Shown here one piece after another: positions 9,091-17,697 of a DNA stretch of 64,000 nt. A program made the translations under genes and the position numbers. Origin of the DNA: Nocardia uniformis NBRC 13702 (GTDB lineage Bacteria > Actinomycetota > Actinomycetes > Mycobacteriales > Mycobacteriaceae); NCBI RefSeq assembly GCF_001613345.1, contig NZ_BDCE01000056.1:152496-216495 (forward strand), written 5' to 3'. Below the pieces are notes generated by a model. That model saw only the letters and a list, made by a program, of their open reading frames with translations, was not told the origin of the DNA and made no database searches. Position 1 is the first letter of the stretch. Every line of letters starts with the position of its first letter.

Positions 9091-10161
9091 GTGGACTTCG
9101 CATTGAGTGCCGAGCAGGAAGCCCTAGCTGCCAGCGAGCGCGCCTGGCTGGCCAAACACGATCCCATCTCCGTGCGCCGGCGCACCATCGATGTCGGCCC
9201 GGCTACGATTCCCGGCTACGCCGCGAAACACCTTGTGGACTCCGGGCTGATCGGACTGCTGACCAGCGATGCCGGCGGTACCCATGTCGACCTGGCGGTG
9301 CTCGTCGCCGAACACGGCAGAGCAGCCAGCCCCGTTCCGCTCGCCGAGCTGGCTCTGTCCACCGCCGTGCTCGACAAGCTTGTCCATCCACTGACCACAC
9401 TCGCCGAGGCCAACACGGGCGGCGCGGAATTCGTCCCACTCGTCCTCGCCCCGGCCGAAGGCGGCCCGCTCAGCGCCGACATCAGCAGTACCGAGCTGCG
9501 GATCAGCGGTGTCACCGCGCCCGCCTGCGCTGCGCTCGACGCCACCGGATTCCTGTTCGCGGCAACATGTTCGGATGGGACGGAAATACTCGCCCACATC
9601 CCGAGCGGAAATGCCGGTGTCGCCGTTCGCACGCTGGAGACACTCGACCTCACCAGGTCCTGGTCCATTCTCGAACTCGACCTGACGCTACCGGCCGAGC
9701 GCTGGGCCGTCGCACCAGTCGGTACTCTCGCCTATCTCGACGACGCCCTCGCCTTCTCCCGGAAAATGGATGCCCTCGGTGCCGCCGAACGTCTCCTGGA
9801 GCAGACGGTTGAATACGCAGGTCAGCGCACTCAGTTCGGTCAGCCCATCGGGAGTTTCCAGGCAGTCAAGCATCACTGCGCGAACATGGCACTGCACACC
9901 GAGGCAGCCAGAGCCGCACTGTGGGCCGCGGCGGTCGCGCTCGACGGCGCCGACCCTGACCAACGTGCCGCCGCGGTCTCCGCTGCCGCGGCCTACGCAG
10001 GCAATGCGACCAGTTCCGTCGCCTCGACCGCTCTTCAGGTCCACGGCGGCATCGGTTTCACCTGGGAACACGATCTGCACCTGTTGACCCGCCGGATCAA
10101 GGTGGACGAGATTCTGAACGGCTCAGTGAGCAGGCATCGCAGGCGGCTCGCGCAGTTGTGA
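9091..10161 (+). CDS. Acyl-CoA dehydrogenase, short FadE27-like subunit
   Basis: A 356-residue acyl-CoA dehydrogenase of the diverged type that serves as one half of alpha2beta2 FadE heteromers. Visible are MDALGAAERLLEQTVEYAGQRTQFGQPIGSFQ-type helices (broken here into family motifs YAGQRTQFGQPIG and FQAVKHHCANM) and VHGGIGFTWEHDLHL. It lacks the SEPGAGSD loop of the partner type. GTG 9091 follows GAAAGGAG. The full-type FadE at 10388-11575, transcribed towards it, is the likely partner. Confidence 0.9.
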   Translation: MDFALSAEQEALAASERAWLAKHDPISVRRRTIDVGPATIPGYAAKHLVDSGLIGLLTSDAGGTHVDLAVLVAEHGRAASPVPLAELALSTAVLDKLVHPLTTLAEANTGGAEFVPLVLAPAEGGPLSADISSTELRISGVTAPACAALDATGFLFAATCSDGTEILAHIPSGNAGVAVRTLETLDLTRSWSILELDLTLPAERWAVAPVGTLAYLDDALAFSRKMDALGAAERLLEQTVEYAGQRTQFGQPIGSFQAVKHHCANMALHTEAARAALWAAAVALDGADPDQRAAAVSAAAAYAGNATSSVASTALQVHGGIGFTWEHDLHLLTRRIKVDEILNGSVSRHRRRLAQL

Positions 10162-10387
10162 GGATCGGTCCTTTCCGCTCCTCCCCACCGGAACCCCTCG
10201 CCGATATCGCGGCAGTGACCGTCGCCGCGGAGCCGAGAAGCGGTGTCCCACACAGCGATTTGGCCTCGGTGCGCTGATCGCACTGACCATCGCGGCATGG
10301 TTGCGATACACCCGAGCCAGCCATACCGATGCCGGCCTGGTGGCGGGACGACGCGCGGATATTCGAACCCGCGCGCCGATCCGTCAC

Positions 10388-11575
10388 TCAGCGCGGCATG
10401 TTCAATCCACGTTCGGCGATGATGTTGCGCATGACCTCGGAACTTCCGCCGGCGATTGTGTACGCGCGGGCATAGAGGAACTCGTCCTGCCACCGGCCGT
10501 TGTCCACAACACCGCGGTCACCTTCGACCAGAATTCCCGCCTCACCGCTCAGTTCCAGGGCGAAGCGCGCGATGTCCACGCCGAGTTCGCTGAACATCAG
10601 TTTGGCCATCGGCGCGTCCTGCACCCGCACGGTGCCACGCGACCATCGGCTGATGTTGGCGTACACCAGCGCCGAAAGCGCTGCTACTTCCGCGCTCAAC
10701 CTTCCCAGCGTCTCCTGGACCGCGCCGTCTTCGATGGCGGGCCGCCCATCGCGGGTCACCTTCCTCGCCAGGTCCTTCAGCGCATCCACGTTCTGACGCA
10801 ACCGGACCGCACTCGTGGCGACACCGCTGCGCTCGTGCCCGAGACTCGAATTAGCGATGGCCCAGCCGGCGTTCAGCTCACCGATCAGGGCCCCAGCCGG
10901 CAATTCGACGTTGTCGAGGAACACCTCGTTGAAGTCGGACGTACCGGTCATCTCACGCAACGGCCGCACGTCGACCCCAGGCAGGCTCATATCGACGACG
11001 AACGCGCTGATGCCCTTGTGCTTCGGCGCGTCCGGATCGGTACGGGCAAGCAGATAGCCGTAGTCGGCCCACTGCCCGTTGGTGGTCCACACTTTCTGGC
11101 CGCTTACCCGGAAGTTCCCATTCTCGGCACGTACGGCCCTGGTCCGCAGCGATGCCAGGTCACTGCCGGAGCTCGGCTCGCTGAACAGCTGACACCAGGT
11201 ATCTTTGCCGGAGCGGATGCCCGGCAGGTATCGCCGACACTGTTCCTCGGTACCGAAATCGATCAGTGCGTGCGAAACCAGCCCACCCGCGCCCGCGAAG
11301 TGCGGGGCCCGGGCCCGGGCCAGCTCCTCACCCACCACCACGCCACGCTCACTGGAGTAGGCACCGCCTTCGCCGCCGTACTCCAACGGCCAATCGCCGC
11401 CCATGTATCCGGCGGCGTAGAGCTTGCCGATCCAGTCGGTGATCAAGGTGTGCTCGGCCCGGTCCTCGGCGCTGCGCGCGCCGGCCCTGGGTGGTATCGC
11501 CGGCACGTTGGTCTCGACGAAGGCCCGTACCTCCAGCCGGAACCATTCCAGCTCCGGGCTCATTCCGTAGTCCAT
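10388..11575 (-). CDS. Acyl-CoA dehydrogenase, FadE26-like subunit
   Basis: A 395-residue acyl-CoA dehydrogenase with the flavin loop QLFSEPSSGSDLASL at about 135-150, VSGQKVWTTNGQWAD, and a C-terminal TIAGGSSEVMRNIIAERGL. It is of the type that pairs with a shorter subunit in steroid side-chain degradation; the 356-aa protein convergent with it is the obvious candidate. ATG at 11575. It follows the crotonase gene by 43 bases and probably shares its promoter and site D. The 226 bases between the two convergent FadE genes (10162-10387) show no gene. Confidence 0.93.
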   Translation of the reverse strand: MDYGMSPELEWFRLEVRAFVETNVPAIPPRAGARSAEDRAEHTLITDWIGKLYAAGYMGGDWPLEYGGEGGAYSSERGVVVGEELARARAPHFAGAGGLVSHALIDFGTEEQCRRYLPGIRSGKDTWCQLFSEPSSGSDLASLRTRAVRAENGNFRVSGQKVWTTNGQWADYGYLLARTDPDAPKHKGISAFVVDMSLPGVDVRPLREMTGTSDFNEVFLDNVELPAGALIGELNAGWAIANSSLGHERSGVATSAVRLRQNVDALKDLARKVTRDGRPAIEDGAVQETLGRLSAEVAALSALVYANISRWSRGTVRVQDAPMAKLMFSELGVDIARFALELSGEAGILVEGDRGVVDNGRWQDEFLYARAYTIAGGSSEVMRNIIAERGLNMPR

Positions 11576-11618
11576 CTCAGCTACTCCCTCTATGGGTCCG
11601 CGCCTGACGATTCGGCGG

Positions 11619-12401
11619 TCAGCGAACCTCGTAGTTTCGGGTAGCGACCTCCGACCGTTCGACCTGCGCCTTCCCTATAGGGTTGCCGATCATCGTGTAC
11701 GACATCCCTGTGGCGAGGGCGTTCGAACGACCGGTGTCGCGCGATTCCCAAATAGCCCGGATACTGCCCTGCACCGCGGCCGGTGGCTTCGCGGCGATCC
11801 GCGCGGCCAGGTCCTGCGCCCGATCCCACAGGTGCGCACGCGGCAGAACCTCGCTGACGAAGCCGATCTGCTGCGCGCGTTCGGCCGACATTCTTTCGTC
11901 CAGGCCGAGCAGGACCATCCGCAACACCTCGCCGATCGGAATGCGGTGCGCCAACCCGATCGGCTCGAGAGCCGCGACCATGCCGTAGGAGACATGCGGG
12001 TCGAAGAACTGGGCGTCGTCACAAGCAATGATGATGTCGGCCTCGTTGAGCCAATACAGGGCCCCACCCGCGACCATGCCGTGCACCGCGCAGATCAGGG
12101 GCTTCCAGCAGCCGTTCTGCTTGGGCGAGAGATCGACCCCAGGGTCCTGCCTGCTGAACGGGTTGTCTGCCATGTAGGTACCTTCCCGCACATCCATGCC
12201 GGTGCAGAAGGCGCGGTCGCCGTTGGCCCGCAGCACGATCACGTGCACATCGTCTTCGTCAGCCGTGAAACGCCAGAGTGCCTTGAACTCCGCGCGCATC
12301 GCGTCGTTGAAGGAGTTCATCCGCTCCGGCCGGTTGAGTGTGACGGTCAGAACGTGGTCTTTCAACCCCGCGGTCACTGTGGTCAACCCGTTCAGGTCCA
12401 C
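11619..12401 (-). CDS. Enoyl-CoA hydratase/isomerase family protein (crotonase fold)
   Basis: A 260-residue crotonase with LNRPERMNSFNDAMR at the N-terminus and the oxyanion-hole stretch DRAFCTGMDVREG. The region that normally holds the first Glu reads AGGALYWLNEAD and the second reads FFDPHVSYGMVA, so both canonical acids are replaced. A non-hydratase reaction is possible. GTG 12401 follows a strong AGGAGG. First gene of a two-gene unit with the FadE at 10388-11575, behind the perfect palindrome at 12447. Confidence 0.88.
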   Translation of the reverse strand: MDLNGLTTVTAGLKDHVLTVTLNRPERMNSFNDAMRAEFKALWRFTADEDDVHVIVLRANGDRAFCTGMDVREGTYMADNPFSRQDPGVDLSPKQNGCWKPLICAVHGMVAGGALYWLNEADIIIACDDAQFFDPHVSYGMVAALEPIGLAHRIPIGEVLRMVLLGLDERMSAERAQQIGFVSEVLPRAHLWDRAQDLAARIAAKPPAAVQGSIRAIWESRDTGRSNALATGMSYTMIGNPIGKAQVERSEVATRNYEVR

Positions 12402-12446
12402 CGTTCCTCCTGCAGTCGTGAGTTACACTTCGACACCGTACCTATA

Positions 12447-12457
12447 TAACTAAGTTA
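12447..12457. promoter_or_regulatory. Operator-like site D (perfect palindrome TAACTAAGTTA)
   Basis: The best copy of the island motif, with TAACT and AGTTA arms around one base. It lies 46 bases upstream of the crotonase at 12401 in the divergent spacer with the regulator gene. A weaker copy (CAACCTAGTAC, 12535-12545) lies closer to the regulator start at 12672, which would suit autoregulation. Confidence 0.6.
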
Positions 12458-12671
12458 GCAGTCTCTCTATCCATTGGTTGGATCCGAGACTCCCGACCTC
12501 GATCCGCATGCCTGGATCGCCTGCAATACTTGTTCAACCTAGTACGATAGATTTCGATCATTCGTAAATGTCCGCGGACCAGATTCAGCGGACAACCCGT
12601 CGGAGAGCCCGACATCAACTCGCACCAGATGGTCACCTGGCCGACGAATCCACTCTCACTGGAGAAAATAC

Positions 12672-13473
12672 GTGACCGACACGGCACCGGCACCGGCACC
12701 GATCTTCGGGTCACACAGTGCGACACCCCGCCCGATCCGGACACCCAAGACCGCCCAGCTGGTCGCACGCAACCTTCGTCGCATGATCGTCGACGGCGAT
12801 CTCGAGGACGGCGACCACCTCCCGCACGAGGCCGAACTGATGGAGCACTTCTCGGTCAGCCGCCCCACTCTGCGCGAGGCGGTACGTGTCCTGGAATCCG
12901 AACGCCTCGTAGAGGTGCGACGCGGATCCCGTTCCGGCGCCCGAATCTGCGTCCCCGGCCCCGAAATCGTCGCACGACCAGCGTCGCTGCTCCTCGAGCT
13001 CGCCGGAGTCACAGTCGCGGACGTGTTCGTGGCCCGCGAGGCGATCGAACCCGAAGCCGCGCGCATTCTGGCCACCGAGGGCACCGATGAGCATTTCGAC
13101 GAACTCGAACGCATCGTCGATGAGGATATCCCGGCCGCGTACGCCGCCGACGATCTCGCTTTCGGCACCTCGACTTTCCACCTGCGGATCGTTCAGTTGT
13201 CCGGGAACGCGGCGCTGGCCATCATCGCCTGCATGCTGCACGAGATCACCGAACGCCACACCGGCGCGGTCCTGCTCGAGACTCGCACGGACAACGAACG
13301 GTACGAGTTCTCGTACAAGCTCGAGATCCGTTCGTGCCGTCGGCTGATCAAGCTGCTTCGCACCCGGGGACGTGGAGGGCGTGTTCACACACTGGCAGAA
13401 GCATATGGTCAACACCCGCCTATCGCTGATGAAGGGCCGCGAGGACGTACAGGTGCGCGACATTCTCGACTAG
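12672..13473 (+). CDS. GntR-family regulator, FadR/FCD subfamily, with an apparent frameshift
   Basis: An N-terminal winged helix (VARNLRRMIVDGDLEDGDHL, then SVSRPTLREAVRVLESERLV) is followed by an all-helical FCD ligand domain (VFVAREAIEPEAARILA, FGTSTFHLRIVQLSGN). Reading runs in one frame to about 13361. Beyond it, the expected C-terminus (GDVEGVFTHWQKHMV...RDILD, stop at 13473) is in the +1 frame. One extra base in the run ACCCGGGG at 13362-13369 explains this; as the sequence stands, translation continues to 13625 as unrelated, Arg-rich residues. Either a sequencing error or a recent mutation. Likely regulator of the island. GTG 12672 follows GGAG. Confidence 0.85.
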
Positions 13474-13626
13474 CGGGCAGGTCGGATCGAACACCCGGGG
13501 CAAGCCGCGATTTTGCGGCAGACCGTCTACCGGCCTGCCGACAGGATGGGTGTCGAGCACACATGACCACGCCGGTCGATGGCGCTGTTTACATCTGTTC
13601 ACCACCATGCCGCGCTGGAACATAGT

Positions 13627-13646
13627 TAATTTAGTGCTATAAGTTA
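13627..13646. promoter_or_regulatory. Operator-like site F (degenerate palindrome plus half-site)
   Basis: TAATTTAGTGC (7 of 10 positions) at 13627-13637 is followed by the half-site TAAGTTA at 13640-13646. They lie about 95-110 bases before the SDR at 13738, inside the 264-base spacer after the regulator gene. Confidence 0.4.
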
Positions 13647-13737
13647 GCGAAGCAATACGCGATCTCTGCATCGGTCGAGGCCATCCGTCCAGCAGCCGTC
13701 GACAGACCAGCGACGTAGCCAGCGAACAGGAGCACAT

Positions 13738-14496
13738 ATGGACATCAACGGGAAGAACGCGGTCGTCGTAGGTGGCGGTTCCGGCATGGGCAGAGCGACC
13801 GCGGAGGCGCTCGCCGCGGCCGGCGCTACTGTCGCCGTGCTGGACCGGGAAGCCGGCGACGGAAAAGAGACCGCAAACGCGATCGGCGGCATCTTCCATG
13901 CCATCGACATCACAGATTTCGACGGTGCTGAACGGGCCCTCGCCGCTACGGTCGACGACCTGGGAAGCCTGCATATCGCGGTTAACACCGCAGGCGGTGG
14001 AATCGCGAAGAAGACCCTCGGCCGCGGCGGCCCGCACGATCTGCAGACCTTTCGGCAGGTCGTCGACTTGAACCTGGTCTCCACGTTCAATCTCAACCGC
14101 CTACAAGCGTTCCACATGAGCAAAAACGAGCCCGCCGACGCAGAGCGCGGGGTCATCGTGAACACGTCCTCGATCGCGGCGTTCGAGGGCCAGATCGGTC
14201 AGGTCGCCTATACCGCCGCGAAGGCCGGTATCGCGGGCATGGCCCTCGCGATGGCCCGCGACCTCGGCTCGCAGGGAATTCGGGTGCTCGCCATCGCGCC
14301 GAGCCTGTTCGCCACCGCAGCCACTGCCGGCTTCACCGACGAACAGGTCGCACCCCTGGTCGAAGGTGCCGCTTTCCCGAAACGGATGGGACGGCCGACG
14401 GAATTTGCGAAGCTGGCGCTAGCAATCGTGGACAACCAGATGCTGAACGGCCAGTGCCTTCGCCTGGACGCCGGCCAGCGGTTCGCACCCCGCTGA
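13738..14496 (+). CDS. Short-chain dehydrogenase (3-hydroxyacyl-CoA dehydrogenase type II-like)
   Basis: A 252-residue SDR that probably oxidises a 3-hydroxyacyl-CoA to the 3-oxo form before thiolysis. The nucleotide loop is VVGGGSGMGRA, NTAGGG follows, the catalytic Ser is in NTSSIAAFEG and the Tyr/Lys pair is YTAAK. The insert GGGIAKKTLGRGGP and overall length resemble HSD17B10-type dehydrogenases. ATG 13738 follows AACAGGAG. It is a single-gene unit with a hairpin terminator 12 bases after its stop. Confidence 0.92.
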   Translation: MDINGKNAVVVGGGSGMGRATAEALAAAGATVAVLDREAGDGKETANAIGGIFHAIDITDFDGAERALAATVDDLGSLHIAVNTAGGGIAKKTLGRGGPHDLQTFRQVVDLNLVSTFNLNRLQAFHMSKNEPADAERGVIVNTSSIAAFEGQIGQVAYTAAKAGIAGMALAMARDLGSQGIRVLAIAPSLFATAATAGFTDEQVAPLVEGAAFPKRMGRPTEFAKLALAIVDNQMLNGQCLRLDAGQRFAPR

Positions 14497-14508
14497 TCCC
14501 AGCATCCA

Positions 14509-14529
14509 GCCACGGCAATACGCCGTGGC
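14509..14529 (+). terminator. Hairpin terminator after the SDR gene
   Basis: GCCACGGC and GCCGTGGC form a perfect 8-base stem with a five-base loop, 12 bases after the SDR stop. No U-tract follows, as is common in actinobacteria. Confidence 0.75.
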
Positions 14530-14754
14530 GCCGATAGCGACGGACGACCACCTCGCCATCACCAAAGCGGTCCCGGCCCGACTCTCGAAGCGGGCGTGGT
14601 CGATCCGCCCCCACGGCCATCGTCCACCACTCGGGCGCCTCCTCGAACTCGAGGAGGTCGATGCCGATCTCCACACCTGTCCGAACACGAGGACCGGTGG
14701 ACCGGGGCGGTGGCCGGGGCACGCGAGGGCCTCGGCCATCCTGGACATCAGACC
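14530..14754. other. Spacer without a recognisable gene
   Basis: This space separates convergent genes. On the minus strand, parts read like protein in two frames (for example VEIGIDLLEFEEAPEWW near 14600-14660), which could be a decayed coding remnant. The family could not be recognised. Confidence 0.3.
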
Positions 14755-15984
14755 CTAGGTCACTGCGCCGACGATCTTGAGTTCGATGAGCTTCTCGTCA
14801 TCGATGCCGATCTCGCGCAAGATCTCGTCGGTGTGCTCGGCGAACAACGGAGCCCGCGTCATCTGCACGGGCGCGTCGTCGAACTTGACCGGGTTCGCGA
14901 CCAGCTTCTGTGGTCTGCCATCCACGTCGATCACCTCGGCGATCCGGCCGTTGGCGATCAGTGCCTCGTCGTGCCCGACGTCCCACCCGTCCTGCACCGG
15001 AGCCCACGGCCCGCTCAGCCCGTTCAGGGCAACGGTCCATTCCGCATAGGTTCGGGTGGCGATCGCCGCCGCGAACCAGTCACCGATCTCCCCGCTGTTG
15101 GCGAAGATCTCCTCCATGGTCGCGAACCGCGGGTCATCGACGAGATGCCGGAGTCCGATCGCGGTGACGAACTCGTTCCAGAACCGGGTGGGCTGAAGCA
15201 TCGAGAACTGCAGCCATCGGCCGTCGGAGGTACGGTACGAGCCCGTCAGCGGATTGCCCGCGGCCTGGGTTCTCCTCTGCACCTTCGGAAGAGGACCACC
15301 GGAACTGAGAGCCAAGTTGACCGAGAACTGGGTGGCCCACGCACCGACTCCGAGAAGGGACACGTCGACGACCGACGGTTCGCCCGTACGCTCCCGACCG
15401 GCAATCGCCGCAGCGATACCGCCCGCGATGGCCATGCCGCCGATGTTGTCGCCATACGCTCCGGCCGGCATGAATGCCATGTGGTCCGCTTCGGCGGGCA
15501 TAACGCCGTTGGCGCTGCCGCCTCTAGCCCAGAATCCGGTCGCGTCATATGCGCCCTTGTCCGCGTCGGGGCCCTGACTGCCGTACCCACTACCGGTGAC
15601 GTAGATGATGTCCGGGTTGATCGCCCGGATCTCCTCGAGCGTGATCCCGAGCTTGGTGCGGGGGCCGGGCAGGTAATTGGTGAGAAACACATCGCTGCGG
15701 CGGACGAGCTCCTCGAGGACCGGGCGGGAGTCTGGATTGGCAAGATCGATTCCGATGCTGCGCTTGCTCCGGTTCGGGCCCTCCATGATGGGAGCGAACG
15801 ACGAACCGGTCGTGCTCGCATCGAGTCCCAGGACCCGGACCAGGCCGCGCTGGGCGTCACCGGTTACCGCGTGCTCGACTTTGACGATGTCGGCTCCCCA
15901 GTCAGCGAGCACGGCTCCGGCGGCGGGAACATAGGTGAACTGGGCGACCTCAAGAATGAGGATGCCCTCCAGGGGACGGTGCAT
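14755..15984 (-). CDS. Class III acyl-CoA transferase (CaiB/BaiF family)
   Basis: A 409-residue family III CoA-transferase, which moves CoA from a donor thioester to a carboxylic acid through an aspartyl-CoA intermediate. It starts with EVAQFTYVPAAGAVLADWGADIVKVE; the catalytic Asp is in GAYDATGFWARGG (about residue 170); GNPLTGSYRTSDG and the C-terminal small domain follow. No acyl-CoA ligase is present in the island, so this enzyme is the likely activation step for the acid made by the aldehyde dehydrogenase. It is the last gene of the operon that begins at 22842 and lies 39 bases after the fusion gene. Confidence 0.93.
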   Translation of the reverse strand: MHRPLEGILILEVAQFTYVPAAGAVLADWGADIVKVEHAVTGDAQRGLVRVLGLDASTTGSSFAPIMEGPNRSKRSIGIDLANPDSRPVLEELVRRSDVFLTNYLPGPRTKLGITLEEIRAINPDIIYVTGSGYGSQGPDADKGAYDATGFWARGGSANGVMPAEADHMAFMPAGAYGDNIGGMAIAGGIAAAIAGRERTGEPSVVDVSLLGVGAWATQFSVNLALSSGGPLPKVQRRTQAAGNPLTGSYRTSDGRWLQFSMLQPTRFWNEFVTAIGLRHLVDDPRFATMEEIFANSGEIGDWFAAAIATRTYAEWTVALNGLSGPWAPVQDGWDVGHDEALIANGRIAEVIDVDGRPQKLVANPVKFDDAPVQMTRAPLFAEHTDEILREIGIDDEKLIELKIVGAVT

Positions 15985-16023
15985 GACGACTCCTGATCGT
16001 GGAAGAGAGTACGGACGTGGTTG

Positions 16024-17697
16024 TCAGTCGGCGCGCAGGAGGATCGCACCCGAAGGCACACCGCCTCCGGCAGTGACGACGGCGCCGTGCGGGTCGGCGA
16101 CCTGCCTACCGGGAGCCTGGCCGCGCAGTTGCAGGACGGCTTCACGGAAGAAGCCATAGCCGTGGGTGCGGCCCGCCGAGAGCTGGCCGCCGTGCGGATT
16201 GAGCGGTAGCCGACCGTCGACCGCGATGCCGCGGCCTTCGTCGATGAAATCGCCGGCGCCGCCGAATTCGCAGAAGCCGAGCGCCTCGAGCCAGGACAGG
16301 GCGTTGAAGGTGAAGCCGTCGTAGAGCAAGGCGATGTCGACATCCGCGGGCCGCAGATCCGTTCGGCTCCACAGATGGGCCGACGGCCCGAGGGACTGCG
16401 GCAGGTGGGTCAGCGTGCCCTGGTCCCAGGAGAGGTGCTCCATGATCTGGGTCCCGACAGCCTCCACGAACACCGGCTTGTTCGGCAGATCAGCGACGGT
16501 ATCCGCAGCGGACACGATCACAGCGACCGCACCGTCGACCGGCACATCACAGTCATACAACCCGAAAGGTGTTGAGACGACCCGGGCTCCCAGATAGTCG
16601 TCCATGGTGATCGGATCCCGGTACACGGCTTCCGGATTCGCGGAGGCGTTGTCACGCGCGTTGACCGCGATCGCACCGAGCACATGCTTCGCGTCGCCAT
16701 AGCGGTGGAAGTAGTGCGAGGCCTGGCAGGCGATCCAGTTGGCGGCGGACATGGCCCCGAAAGGGTGGCGGAACTCGAGCATGCCTGCTGCCCGGCCGCC
16801 ACTGGTTTCCCACCTGCCCGACCTCGTCAGTTGCGAGTGGCTGGCCTCCCACACCGTGCGGAAGCACAGTACGTGGCGGCACAGACCCGAGGCCACCGCG
16901 AGCATCGCGGCAATGATCGAACCATTCTGCCCAGGTAGATCTCCCCCGCCGTTGACCCAGGTCGGGTGGATCCGCAGGGCCTGTTCGACCGGCATGACGC
17001 CCCCCTCGGACATGCCGCCGGCCATCGCCCCCGGGTAGGTCGAGAGGCCGTCGATATCGTCTAGGGTCAGTCCGGCATTCTCGATGGCCGCGAGGCAGGC
17101 ATCGACCGTCAGGGACAGCGGGTCGACCATGAGCCGACGGCCGATCGCCGACTGACCGACACCGGTGATCGCGACGCGCTCCTCGAACCGATCGGACGAC
17201 GCGGGTGGACGGAGGTGGGCGCGGTAATCATCGGGTTCAGGTAACGGTCCCGGCTCACCGATGGCCTCGGGATCCAGCTCGAAGAGCGGCAGCCAGATGT
17301 CCTCGGCGGCCTGTTCGAACACAACACGGACCTGGGTACCGACTGTCACCTCGCCCGGCTCGCAGCCGACGATGTTCGTTGTCAGCCGCACGCTCTGATC
17401 CTCCGCGAGCGCGACGATCGCGATGACATACGGTGGGTGGAAGTGCGCAAGCCACTGCTGGGAATTGACCGTCACACCCACGACGACGGCGCGGCCGGAC
17501 ACCGGCTGAAGGGAAATGCTACGACCACGACATTCCGGGCACAGCACCGACTGCGGGTGCATCTGCTTGGAGCAGTCCGCACACTGAGCGATCCGCAGGA
17601 TGCCGTCCGCCCCCGATGCCCAGAATCCGGCACTCGCCAACGTCGGCTGCGGTAGGGGTCTGCCGGTATCGATGGCGGCACCGGAGCCCTGCGTCAC
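16024..17697 (-). CDS. DUF35-thiolase fusion, probable Ltp2/ChsH2-type retro-aldolase in one chain
   Basis: A 557-residue fusion. Residues ~20-150 are a DUF35 domain: rubredoxin-like zinc ribbon C39xxC42 and C53xxC56, then an OB fold. Residues ~170-557 are a thiolase-superfamily lipid-transfer protein (RVAITGVGQSAIGRR, CQASHYFHRYG, LYDGFTFNALSW, GLxNPHGG-like LPLNPHGGQLSAGRTHGYGF). In cholesterol catabolism Ltp2 needs the DUF35 domain of ChsH2 as a separate partner to cleave a beta-hydroxyacyl-CoA by retro-aldol reaction; here both are one protein. The thiolase nucleophile Cys is not evident, which agrees with an aldolase. GTG 17697 overlaps the upstream stop by four bases. Confidence 0.88.
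   Translation of the reverse strand: MTQGSGAAIDTGRPLPQPTLASAGFWASGADGILRIAQCADCSKQMHPQSVLCPECRGRSISLQPVSGRAVVVGVTVNSQQWLAHFHPPYVIAIVALAEDQSVRLTTNIVGCEPGEVTVGTQVRVVFEQAAEDIWLPLFELDPEAIGEPGPLPEPDDYRAHLRPPASSDRFEERVAITGVGQSAIGRRLMVDPLSLTVDACLAAIENAGLTLDDIDGLSTYPGAMAGGMSEGGVMPVEQALRIHPTWVNGGGDLPGQNGSIIAAMLAVASGLCRHVLCFRTVWEASHSQLTRSGRWETSGGRAAGMLEFRHPFGAMSAANWIACQASHYFHRYGDAKHVLGAIAVNARDNASANPEAVYRDPITMDDYLGARVVSTPFGLYDCDVPVDGAVAVIVSAADTVADLPNKPVFVEAVGTQIMEHLSWDQGTLTHLPQSLGPSAHLWSRTDLRPADVDIALLYDGFTFNALSWLEALGFCEFGGAGDFIDEGRGIAVDGRLPLNPHGGQLSAGRTHGYGFFREAVLQLRGQAPGRQVADPHGAVVTAGGGVPSGAILLRAD

Noticed and set aside
10301..11644. 447-codon open frame on the plus strand
   Set aside because: Antisense to the FadE26-like gene; the minus-strand reading has all family motifs.
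14596..15996. 466-codon open frame on the plus strand
   Set aside because: Antisense to the CoA-transferase gene; no motif.
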